Assembly (NCBI GenBank): GCA_013350335.1
Contig: CM023533.1
Location: 33,970,170 to 34,034,169 of the forward strand
Length of the DNA: 64,000 nucleotides
Direction: 5' to 3'
Source: Chimonanthus salicifolius
Lineage: Eukaryota; Streptophyta; Magnoliopsida; Laurales; Calycanthaceae
Shown piece after piece: positions 33,609 to 44,095 of the stretch (position 1 is its first letter; each line of letters begins with the position of its first letter). Position numbers and translations under genes: made by a program. The notes beneath the pieces are model-generated. The model ran no database searches, was not told the DNA's origin, and saw only the letters and a list, made by a program, of their open reading frames with translations.

Positions 33609-33724
33609 GCATTAAATGGGGCCCAAACCTGGGTGGTTCACGCACCATGTGACCGGGTCACTCGCTTACAACCCAACTCAAGTGAGTCTCATCACTCGAA
33701 TCCTAAGCTCAGTTAATGTCTGCC

Positions 33725-33992
33725 TAGGGCTGAAATTTGGGTAGGTGAGGTGAGTTTTAATAAACTCAATCCAATCTAAATAAAAAATTATTGAGTCTAA
33801 TTTGATTTAATCTAAGTTGTTAATTCAATCCAACTCAAGTGTTTGGTCTCACATTCTACTTCCGTTTTCAGTTCAAATTTAGAGAAAAAATCAATAAAAA
33901 AAAAATCTATTTTCTGAAATTCAGGTTCAATCAGATGCCAAATCAAGTTAATTTTAATTTTTTGATCCTAACCCAACTCAAATTTCATTTCT
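33725..33992. mobile_element. Old MITE-like element, GGGCTGAAA family
   Basis: The left end GGGCTGAAATTTGGGTAGG and the complemented right end GAAATGAAATTTGAGTTGGG are similar. The layout matches the two clearer elements at 60803-61108 and 62408-62625. The interior is AT-rich. No clear target duplication. Confidence 0.4.
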
Positions 33993-34510
33993 TGTTGAAT
34001 TAAAGAAATTAAGCTTTATGATTAATCATTGTAACTTCGGTAGATTGATAGTAACATAATGTAATTAGTTTAAATTTGGTGGAAGAGTGCTTCAGCATAA
34101 CTTTGACGGATTTGATTTATTTGTAGATGTGTAATATGTTCAAAGCACACTTTTCCATAATGTAAAATGAAGGTAATGCAAATTCTAATTTAAAAAGAAA
34201 AAAGAGAAAAAAAATCTTCAAGCGTTTTTAATTATTAATCTAAAAGGCTAAGCTTTAGTTACTCTCACACCTTCTCTATGGTCAACCAATCACAAAAGCC
34301 TTTGGTTAATCTAAGCCATTGAATTGTTATCTATAGTAATCTCCAAAAATCTGATTTGAGTTTTAAGGGATATTATGAGGTTAACCTATGGTTATTGGAA
34401 GATTGATTCATCATAACTTTGGGGGTTTCTAACTTTGTATCTCAGTGGGACCACTTCCACTTCAATGTACAAGGAGAGAGAATATATTTCACTCAATGAA
34501 AATCAAACTT

Positions 34511-35272
34511 CAGTAAAAGCCCTATAAAATAATACTTTTGGGACAAAAAGAAATTATTATCTTAGCAGAGTTATTGATTCATCGATGAATGAATAATTTA
34601 TTAATTTATTGATAAATAAATATTTATTAATTTATATAAAGTATTATATTTCTACTACTTATACATGTATGGTTTATAAATTTAAAAACAATGGATGTGT
34701 TCAAAAGTTAATACATAGAAGTCCAAGAGACTCTAAAAAATAAGAGATGGTTATTAATTGTAGAAGATAGACACGCATACTGAAGAAGAGATTATTCAAG
34801 GGGTAATGAATACACAACCCGATGATGATCATGATCCAAATGGCAATTGCATTTTACCAACAATTTATCCAAAAGAGGAAGTACCAACCTTAAATAACTA
34901 CTTGTTATAATATGAAAAAAAATATAACAGACATGGTGTATGCATTGCAAAAAATTAAGAATGATGTTGAATTCAATTTAGGTACAAAGAAAAGACAACA
35001 ACTTTAGATGTATATTTTGAAAAATAGTTAAATTGAGAAAATAGAAGTTGTCAAGTAAAAAAATACTCAATGATGTATTGCTATTTTTTTATATACTTCA
35101 TCAATTATTAATTTATATTTCGTTGGGCCCTTAAGTATTTCTAAAAAATTATTATCTTATGCATTTAGCGAGGTTATTAATTTAGCACACTGACCCGAGT
35201 TGGAACCAAAAGATTTTATTATTTAAACAAGGTTATTAATTTATCCAACATTTATTTATCGAGGTTTTACTG
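34511..35272 (+). mobile_element. Pogo/Tigger-like element remnant (762 bp)
   Basis: The left end CAGTAAAAGCCCTATAAAAT and the complemented right end CAGTAAAACCTCGATAAATA match the CAGTAAAACCTCTATAAATTA-type terminus of plant pogo elements (Lemi1 family). Near 34932-35035 a decayed C-terminal transposase piece reads MVYALQKIKNDVEFNLGTKK, and the next frame gives a QTTLDVYF-like PCNA-binding tail, as in pogo transposases. The flanks are TT rather than the expected TA. Confidence 0.7.
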
Positions 35273-35761
35273 TTCTTTATACATTATTGATCTTTTAATC
35301 TAAGGTTTAAAGCTTGGATAGTCCATGTGTTGTGTATAAGTCTATTGCGCCAACTCCAATTAATCTAAACTATTGTATCATGAACTCTACTAATAATTAA
35401 AGATCAAATTAGATTGAAAAGACCAAATTCAATAGATATTCCAAGTCATCCAAGACATCAAGCTTCAATGTTTCTCACATCATATGTCTGATCAATGCCA
35501 ACCTAATTTTTTGAGTTCTACTCTTTAATAATCTATATGGATTGAATTCAGTTGAAAAGGATATAATAGAGATAGGCTCTAACTCATTTGGTGACACTTG
35601 TATGTTAATGGGCCAACTCTTTGCCAAATTAGAAAAGTGTTGCATAATGTTCCCATCTACTGAAAATAATTTATTTCGATGGTATTAGCCACAAGATAAA
35701 GAGTTGGTCAACATATATTGTTGCATTTGGCATAGGTACAAATGTCTTTGTGTCTTATAAT

Positions 35762-36300
35762 AATATAGACACCGCATAAATCTGCCAGGAGACATCGATT
35801 TCCGAAAATTGAGTGGAAATTACCATTCTGCCATTTCCGCGCGAAATCGTGCGATCGGTGCTGCAACGCCATTTCGCGTCGATCGATCGATCTGAGGCGT
35901 ATACGCTCGATTTGAGGCGTATACGATCGATCGATCGATCGATCCGACAGTTCATTTTCGAATCGATCGATCGATCATAACACGGGTTTCAGTCGATCGC
36001 ACGGTTCCATGGGATCGTGCGATCGATTTTAACTGAGAGGTCGACGGTTTGACAGTCGACCGCTCCCACCAAGATCGATCGCACGATCCCATGGATTCGT
36101 GCGATCGACTGTGACCCATTTAAAGATAGATCGCACGATTGTATGTGATCGTGCGATCGATCTTAATTGAGAGGTCGACTGTCAAACCATCAGCCTCTCA
36201 TCTCAAGATCGATCGCACGATCACATATGATCGATCGATCGATCTTCTGTTTAGGGCAAGATCGATCGATCGATCACTGTGATCGTGCGATCGATCGATC
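35762..36300 (+). repeat. MULE left terminal inverted repeat with chained GATC hairpins
   Basis: The outer 110 bp are ordinary. Inside follow runs of (ATCG)n such as CGATCGATCGATCGATC and repeated modules GATCGATCGCACGATC-spacer-GATCGTGCGATCGATC, separated by a second hairpin type GGTCGACGGTTTGACAGTCGACC-like. About five GATC hairpins alternate with GTCGAC hairpins. CpG density is far above the surrounding DNA. Confidence 0.9.
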
Positions 36301-36616
36301 AGCTATATATATAACCGATCGATCCTTTCGCCCTTTCCTGCGATTCAACCCTCGAAACCGAAGACACTTTCTCGTCTTCTTCTCGAACGATCGATCGACC
36401 CTTTCCTCTTCACCAAATCGAGCGCACGATTCTCCAAATCGTACGATTTGCCCTCTCCGGAAACCCTTTCTTTCTCCGATTTCATCTTCGGATCTCCGAT
36501 TTGCCCTATCCGGAAACCCTCTTAATTCGTCTTCCTCGCCGAATTTCTGGAAACCTTTTCTTGCCTTTCTCGGATTTTGTCTTCCTCGCCGGATTTCCTT
36601 CACAGCACTCCTTCAC

Positions 36617-38349
36617 ATGGCATCCAAAGCGTCTACATCGAGAGGGAGAAAGATAAAGGTACCGGCTTCATCTAGAAGGAAGAGAGCGAGATTGACGGAG
36701 ACACCACCTAGGGAGACAGAGACCTTCGACCCGAACCACTTCAAGTCTTTGGAAGCCACCACACTATACCGAGAGGATTTGTACTCTCGGCCGATGATTT
36801 ATGGTAAAATCATGGACCTAAGCTTTTTTTCTGCATTTGAATTAAGAATCGATGAGTATATTTATAGACTTGGATGGGGAGGTTTTTTGGGAATAAAAGA
36901 AGATTTTTACCCAAAATTGGTGAAGGAATTTTATGCAAATATGTCGGAGGACAGGGCGAGACACTCCATAAAATCTAAAGTTAGGGGGACAGAAATTGAT
37001 ATTTCAACTGAGGCACTGGACAGAATGTTTGGGTTTCCCAGTGCCACTATTTCGAAATATGAACCAAATTCATGGCTCACCGATGTTGACGGATTCGTTC
37101 CCTCGGAGGCCATGACCCAATTATGTGGGCGAAGTGATGGTGCCAAAGGAGATAAGATCGGGCTTATGGAGCTAACCCTAGAGGCCCGAATTGTATATTA
37201 CATTATTAGAAAGAATATTTTACCTAGAAAAGGGCTTAGTAATCAAGTGCCATATTTGATAGTTTCTTGATATGGTGCATCTTGAATGGGAAGCAAATTG
37301 ATATATCCTTCATCATAATAAAACACATGGCTGCATCTTTTAAGATTAGGAAATGTAGCATTCCATATGGTTTATTTCTGTCTTACTTGTTTCGATTTTG
37401 CGGAGTCACCTTCCCCTCTGATGAGAAAATAGAAATGAAGAAAACCGATATATTCGATGCGTCTACTTTGGGCAAGATGGGATACAAACTCGACAATGCA
37501 CGTTGGGTTCCCAAAGTAGAACATCGTCCTATTGAGGTTGAGGCACCTGAGGAGGGTGACATACCTGAAGTTGGGGGGACTGAGGCGCCTGAAGTTCAGG
37601 GAGCAGAGGCACCTGAAGTTGGGAGTGGTGAGACACATGATACAGGAGTCAGTACTATGCTGATTCTTGATAGCATAGAAAAATTGAATGAAAAAATTGA
37701 TGTAAAATTTGCCGAGATTGAAGAAAGGCTTATGGGCAGGCTTGAAGGGATAGTTGATGAAAAATTAGGTGAGATGGAAGGAAGACTGATTGAAAGGCTT
37801 GAGGGATTGGTTGACGATAAATTGGCTCAGATGGAAGGGAGGATGAATGCCACAATTGATAAGAAAAATAGTGAGTTGGTCGGAATGACGATGAGAAGGC
37901 TGAATAATTTGGAGACTCATACGGTAGACTTAATGAGAAACTCTGTTCTTTTATTGCAAAAAAGAGGAGTAAATTCACAACTTGGACGCGATTCGGGAAC
38001 CGAGATCATCAGATGTATGCTAACTGAGAAGAATATAAAGAAATCATGGGGGATAGCCTCTTCGTCCACTGACACGAGTCAGGCTCTCTTAACTGACATC
38101 CCACAGTCTCGTCCGACTGGCGCCACTCAGCCTCTTCCGTCTGGCCCCATTCATCCTCATCCGACAGGCCCCACTCGTCAGGTGCGTTCGACTGTCCCCA
38201 AGCATAGTGGGCCTGGACGTCGTCCATTGGCACCAACACCTCCTGATCCTGCACCAGTCCCTTCTTCATCGGCACCAGCACCTCCTGATCCTGCACTAGT
38301 ACCTTCTTTAATCCAGAATTCCTTGACAAACTTCCTCACTAATGGTTAA
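36617..38349 (+). pseudogene. MULE-borne putative plant transposon protein (PF20167-like) with coiled-coil tail, frameshifted
   Basis: The ATG at 36617 (MASKASTSRGRK) is preferred because upstream frame lies in the GATC repeats and encodes only SIDRS-type repeats. Residues 40-215 (YSRPMIYGKIMDLSFF, GWGGFL, LVKEFYAN, VRGTEIDISTEALDRMFGFP, VYYIIRKNILPRKG) resemble the putative plant transposon protein domain, PF20167, found in many plant MULE and retroelement genes. The first frame stops at 37268-37270 after VPYLIVS. Reading resumes in the overlapping -1 frame at 37267 (LIWCILNGKQIDIS) and continues to 38349, so one base appears to be missing. The C-terminal part has a PEV/EAPE repeat, a heptad-rich EGLVDDKLAQMEGR coiled coil and a Pro-rich tail, about 577 aa in all. 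Its biochemical role is unknown; I infer a DNA- or transposase-associated accessory factor. Confidence 0.7.
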
Positions 38350-38380
38350 AACTCTTCTTTAACCAGGCCATCTGATTTCT

Positions 38381-38560
38381 AAGGTCCCATACTTGTTGAC
38401 TGACCCCTCTCTGAAAGGTCCCGTGTTTAGCGACAATCCACTCTAAGGTCCCATATTTAGTGAGAAACCACTCAAAGATCCCATGTTTAGCGACAATCCA
38501 TGAAACAAATATTTAGTGAAAGGCCCACGCAAGGGTCCCATATTTCGTAACAAACCGCTC
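38381..38560 (+). repeat. Minisatellite between the convergent MULE genes
   Basis: Five or so units of about 30-37 bp: AAGGTCCCATA(C/T)TTGTTGAC, AAAGGTCCCGTGTTTAGCGA, AAGGTCCCATATTTAGTGAG, AAAGATCCCATGTTTAGCGA and AAGGGTCCCATATTTCGTAA, each followed by CAA(T/A)CC(A/G)CTC-like text. It starts about 30 bp after the + strand stop and ends about 130 bp before the transposase stop. Confidence 0.8.
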
Positions 38561-38693
38561 AGTGCTGGATTCATTTAAAAAACAATTGTTGCTTGAATAC
38601 ATACTTCAGTACATCGGAATTAAAATTAATACAATTTTTTGGAAATGAAAAACATTCTTACAACTGAATACACGAACAAATGATAGACATCCA

Positions 38694-40909
38694 TCACTGA
38701 TTCCACCAATGGTGTAATTCGTCAGGATCTCTAACATCACTAGAGGTATATGTCGAATCGTCATAGAAGCCATAAGAACCAGTCGGCTGTGGAAAAAGGA
38801 GTACGTGTTAGTATTGTTCACCTTATTCTATATGAATGAAAATCTAAATATGTATCTTATGTAAATGAAACTTACTTCGGAAAATTGAGACAAACTCATT
38901 GCTTGCGATTCAGGGTAATAATCATTAAATGGTTGAGGCAAAGCATTTAAATCTACACTGCAGGATGACTGTGCAACACTTCTATTCGGACATGTTCTCT
39001 TCGTATGACCAATATTTTTGCATAACTCACATCTTCTTACAGTCAATTGATTCTCTACAATCTCAAACGCAGAAGGATCTCGTCTTGTAGATGTTTGACC
39101 CTTTGAGGTGTTTGAACTTGGATGACGTCCTCTGCTGTACTGCATAATAGGTTGGCTGATATGCATCTTATCACTGACAAGATCTTGGATATGATCTCGG
39201 AGCTCCTCTTGATTAAATGTAAACAAGTTTCCATATTTTTTCTTAATGCTTTCCCAGTGTCCATCTAATTCATCTCCGGGTCGATTCATTTCAATGTTCA
39301 AGTCGTCAAATGAAATCAAATCGATTCTCCATTGTGGATGGATCTGATCCAAATGTAACTTGTTCATAAATTGCATTCTGTGAGCACAAGGTAAACCCAT
39401 GGAAGCTGTAAACTCATGTGTACAATTGGGTAAAAATGACATATTTATGAGCATAACATATTGCTTGTAAACCTCAGATAATGCAAATTGTGATACTCTG
39501 CCGTTCACTTCATCAAAGAAAGGAATCGAAACAGTAAGAGCAAACCGGATTTTCTCATCCTCCGTTTGAATCTTGAACTCTTGAAACTGATTTTCAATTG
39601 CATGGGATATCTTCCTTCGGACAACATATAGATCGCTAGTGGAGTTAGCTATATATCGTTTTAACACTGAATGTGCACTTTCAACCCTTGAAGTTGCTGC
39701 ATTTTGAAAATGTAAACTCCAACCGATCCATGCCTTGACGAATTGCTTCTTATGTGGGATCCATGTGCGTCTTATATAATTCACTGCATCCAAATAATGT
39801 CGAAAATCTTGTTTGAATGCCTCAAACGCTTCATTAAATGCAACTTCGGATGGAGACTCGACGCATTCATTCCATTGAGTCAAAAATACATTCCATTCTT
39901 CCACTTTATTGAAAAGAGGCTTACAATGAGGAAGAATATTCTTATTGATGTGCCAAATACAAAAGATATGTACAGCATTAGAGAACTCTGAATCAATGGC
40001 ATTCTTCAACGCCAAATCTCTATCTGTCAAAAAAACTTGTCGATCATGATTTACTCCTAATACCTTCTTGAACATCTGTAACGCCCATACGTAATCTTCA
40101 AATTTTTCATTCCTCATAAATGCAAAGCATGAGTAGAAAGTCTTGTTGAAATTTGTGATACCAACGATATTAAGTAATGACATATGATATCTGTTGGTTT
40201 TGTAAGTGCAATTCATGAGAAATACATTATTATAGGTCTTCATAAGTACAACTGACAGTGGATGTGCAAAGAGAATATGAGATAAATGACCTTGACTGTC
40301 ATAGTTGAGAAAATATTGGTAACCACCTACTTGAAGATCTTCTAAGAAGGCTTCAATTGAAGTACGACCTCTAAGTTGCTCTTTTCAAACCGATGACAAA
40401 AAATTGTATAAATCAGTAGATGATACTCCAATCTCTAGATTCTCGTTTAGAAGGGTCGTCATAATTTGCCGGGTTGGTACATTGCTGTTATACATTTCAA
40501 TGATCATTCTCTTCTCCTCATCTGAAAAACACCTTGTACTCGGATGACCTACTAATACGCTCGTCAGATCATGATTGTGCTCCACATCTTTTATAGTCAA
40601 CTTCCATGACCCATCAACAATTTGTTTCCCTCTCACTTCAAATGGACAATTAACAAGGTGAGAATATGCTTTCTTCTTCCTCTCATCATCTTTCAAATTA
40701 ACTGTGCTACGATATGTACCCCCTCTATCGCAACAAAAAATAACTACATTGCTTCTATTGCATAACCTCTTAATGGTAGCTACAAATCCTTGCGCAATGG
40801 AAACCTCCTTAACATGCTTCACTAAATCGTCACGACTTGAAAAACACCTCTCAACAAACTCATTGTCAACAATATCATTCTCAACAATTTCATCATTTTC
40901 ACAATCCAT
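38694..40909 (-). pseudogene. MULE transposase (FAR1/MULE/SWIM), two exons, with in-frame stop
   Basis: Exons 40909-38876 and 38786-38694 (intron 38787-38875, GT-AG) give 708 codons. Order: N-terminal FAR1-type zinc finger (IFCCDRGGTYRSTVN, then CPFEVRG and HNHD; about 15-115), MULE DDE core, SWIM zinc finger (CTHEFTASMGLPCAH) and a C-terminal CX2CX4HX4C knuckle (CELCKNIGHTKRTC). The second exon ends DPDELHHWWNQ. Residue 175 is TGA (40385-40387) after YNFLSSV and before KEQLRGRTS in the same frame, where relatives usually have Arg, consistent with CGA to TGA. The first catalytic Asp is Asn (LMNCTYKTN, codon 40211-40213; FAR1/FHY3 and MULEs have D). The second Asp (FLTDRDLAL) and the Glu (TSRVESAHSVLKR) are present. 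This copy is almost certainly inactive. Confidence 0.92.
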
Positions 40910-41299
40910 AGTACTAATTTCAAAGAAATTTTGAGAGTCTTGGGTTTAAGAAAGAGTTACCTTTGATTCCGGTTCGGAGATTGAGAGAGTAACTTCTGAG
41001 AGATACTTTCGAATCAATATAGGCGATTTGAGAGAGTATCTTCAAATAGTGGAGTGGTTCGTTTTTTAAAGAGGGTTTGGGGTTTTAGGGAAAATAGTTT
41101 GGAAAGGAGTTTGAGAGAGAGGGGTTTGAGTGAGAGGGGTGTAGAAAAGGCTTTGAGGAAGAAGATTTCGAAATCGGGGAGGTTTTGAAGGAGAAGATTT
41201 TGAAATCGGGGTTCTGAGGGACTAGGGTTTCGAAAGGGGCGAGATGAAAACGAAAAATGAGAGTGAAGAGGGGAGCGATTGAACTTATACTTAGTTTCT

Positions 41300-41874
41300 C
41301 GTGATCGATCGATCGATCTTGCCCTAAACAGAAGATCGATCGATCGATCATATGTGATCATGCGATCGATCTTGAGATGAGAGGTCGACTATCTGACAGT
41401 CGAGCTCTCAGTTAAGATCAATCGCACGATCACAATGATCGATCGATCGATCTTGCCCTAAACAGAAGATCGATCGATCGATCATATGTGATCGTGCGAT
41501 CGATCTTGAGATGAGAGGCCGACGGTTTGACAGTCGACCTCTCAGTTAAGATCGATCGCACGATCACATACAATCGTGCGATCGATCTTGGTGGGAGCGG
41601 TCGACTGTCAAACCGTCGACCTCTCAGTTAAAATCGATCGCACGATCCCATGGAACCGTGCGATCGACTGAAACCCGTGTTATGATCGATCGATCGATTT
41701 GAAAATGAACTGTCTGATCGATCGATCGATCGTATACGCCTCAGATCGATCGATCGACACGAAATGGCGTTGCAGCACCGATCGCACGATTTCGCGCGGA
41801 AAGGGCAGAATGGTAATTTCCACTCAATTTTCGGAAATCGGTGTCTCCTGGCAGATTTATGCGGTGTCTATATT
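41300..41874 (-). repeat. MULE right terminal inverted repeat
   Basis: Complement of the left repeat with a few substitutions (for example GAGACACCG for GAGACATCG). It has a different copy number of internal modules: one GCAAGATCGATCG...CTCATCTCAAGATCG block of about 130 bp is present twice here, and one GATCG hairpin present on the left is missing. Confidence 0.9.
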
Positions 41875-44095
41875 GCCACCCTTGTCTGAAATGTATCGTT
41901 TCATGTAGATTTTTGTACTTTTTAAAAATTAAACTGACTTTTAAGTTATTTTCATAAATATTTTTTAATTTATAAAATTTAGAAACAAGCTATTCAACTT
42001 TAGAGTTATTTTTCATCATTTTTTATCATTTTAAACTAATTTCATTAATTTATTTGAGTTTCGGCTCTAAGATAATTTCAAATTTTGAGTTTTTTTGTGA
42101 AAATAATTTAAGGAAATAATATCCAGTACTTTTGGAATTAAATGAACATGTGTTAATCTCGTTTACATGGCTTGTCAGGTGTTTGTTTGATTTTCTAAGA
42201 TTTTTCTAAAATTTTGATAAAAGCTTAAATTTCTAAGATACTTTCCATTTTTGAGTTTCTTGTAGAAAATAAATAAATTATATACAAATGTTTATATTAT
42301 TAAACGAGAAGCCCTAAATGTGATTGGTACATTTTTTAGAGTCTTTATGTGTTTTTTTTTTAATATCTTGATATTTTTATAAAACTTTAAAAAAAATATA
42401 ATAAGAAATTATGATTTTTAATAGAAGATACATGTCACTGGAGAGTAGAGATGCTTGAAAACATGAACTTACATTAGGTGTTTTCTCATATTGGTTTTAT
42501 TTTTTATATTTTTTTTAAATATTTTTAAAAATTTTAGGACATGCTGAAATTTCAACTTTGAAGAGTAAACTCCATAAGATGGAATATTACTTTTTTCAAA
42601 AAAGAAATAGGTTGACTATAAGTTTTCTATTTTTCTCTTATTTTTCTGTGTTAAAAAAAAATCATCGCCATTAGCTTTGGCCTTTGGGAGAGCCTAGATC
42701 CATCATCATCAATGCAAAGGTTTGAGGCATTTGTTTTAAGTTGGAAAAAATTAAAAGAAAGAGGAGGAGAAAAGATAATGCAGGATTAATCATGTGGAAT
42801 TTGAATCTAATAAAATTCATGAAGTAGACCTTCAAGGGTTTAACCCAATAAATCTTACATGCATACTTGACTTATTTATTAAATGGATTGATGTTTCCAA
42901 CTAAATTTAAATGAGTTGACCCAATTTAATCCTTTAATTAAATGGACTAATTTAAGTGAATTAAGATTAAATGAGTTAATTCAACTCAACCCATTTATAA
43001 AATGGGTGATCTAACTCAACTTGCACTTCATCCAAAATATTTATAAGATGACTAATTTATTAAACAGGTTGATCAAACTCAAATAATTATAAATCAAATT
43101 TCAATAATTAAGAAATAGTTCTAACCTAATAACTTACAAGATTGTCTCATTTAATATAGAATTACATAAGAAAGTTGTGTTGGCCTAATCTAATCGACAT
43201 GAAAAAACCTAAAAAATTTGAATTTAGGTTGATAAAGGCTTAGGACAAGGTGTCGGGCTATTTTTTTAGCCTAAAATGCTATGCTCGGATAGAATTTGAA
43301 TTGACTCTGTCGTAGTATATGAAAGTGTGAGTTTGACCTAAAAACCTAAATTTGAATAATAATTTTAAAAAATCTAATTTTTAATTAATATTCTGCATGA
43401 ATATGTAACTTATATAATATATAATTTATTTTTAATAGAATGGTAACAAAATTCTATTGGGCCTAAATAAGCTCAAGTCCGGATAAGCTCGAATATACAT
43501 TTTGAGCTTGAAATTAGACTCTAGTCCTAAAAATAAAATTTGAGTGGGGCTCAAGTTTGATTAAGTTTGGGTTAATCTGAGTTAGGGCCTTTGTTCAAAC
43601 CCTTCAGTAGTGATTCATGCTAGGGCTGACCAACCTAATACTCGACCTGTCTCACCAAGTTTCAACTAAACTCCATGGATTTATCAATCATTTTTTTTTT
43701 TTTTTATATATATAGGTTAGTGACAAACAAATATTGAAAAAAAATTAGGTGAGAGCAAGTTTCTACCATATCACTTTTCCATGATTTTTTTTTATTAAAA
43801 TTCAATCTTCTAAAAAACTAACAAATGTAATTTAAAGATGGAATGAATTCAATGCACCATACTGGGACATGTATAAAATCAAGCCCACACATGATATTTC
43901 AGAAAAAAACCCTGCAGTTCGTAGGGTTTATGGAGAGCGATTTCTGGGGTTTCCATATTGTTAACCATCCAGGATCCTAGGTAAGCTGCTGCTTCTCTAA
44001 TTTTTCTTCTTTACCTAAAACTATCACGGTCGGTATTTTGGAATTCTGCTCTCCCCCCAAAATGGCGTAAGTTTTCTCAGAATCTCCACCACCAG
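41875..44095. other. Intergenic DNA between the MULE and nMAT2-like gene
   Basis: AT-rich with no gene seen. The last 170 bp look like the nMAT2 leader. ATG at 43930 opens a 16-codon frame (MESDFWGFHIVNHPGS) ending just before a good donor AG|GTAAGC at 43979-43985, and ATGGCGTAA (44061-44069) is a two-codon upstream frame. A 5' UTR intron is possible but unproven. Confidence 0.5.

Larger units (their letters stand above)
35762..41874. mobile_element. Mutator-like element (MULE), 6.1 kb, with long GATC-rich terminal inverted repeats
   Basis: Identical outer termini (AATATAGACACCGCATAAAT at the left, its complement at the right) open inverted repeats of about 540 bp (left) and 575 bp (right). 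Between them are two convergent genes: a putative plant-transposon protein (+, 36617-38349) and a FAR1-type MULE transposase (-, 38694-40909), with a small tandem repeat between their 3' ends. A few base differences between the repeats suggest a fairly recent insertion. A 9-bp target duplication is not clear: the right flank continues GCCACCC, a sequence also seen at the related MITE's end, while the left flank does not. It sits between the divergent RFI2-like and nMAT2-like genes. Confidence 0.9.

Noticed and set aside
33257..33652. 131-codon plus-strand frame opposite exon 1 of the RFI2-like gene
   Set aside because: Antisense shadow of the exon and promoter; no recognisable domain.
35880..36300. 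Possible CRISPR-like array in the regularly spaced GATCG repeats
   Set aside because: Eukaryotic context; repeats are palindromic modules of transposon ends with conserved, not unique, spacers and they are mirrored at the other end.
37262..37275. Programmed -1 ribosomal frameshifting in the MULE accessory gene
   Set aside because: No canonical slippery heptamer or obvious downstream pseudoknot; a missing base is simpler.
38009..38329. Minus-strand frame with DEWGQ repeats
   Set aside because: Antisense of the Pro-rich tail of the MULE accessory gene.
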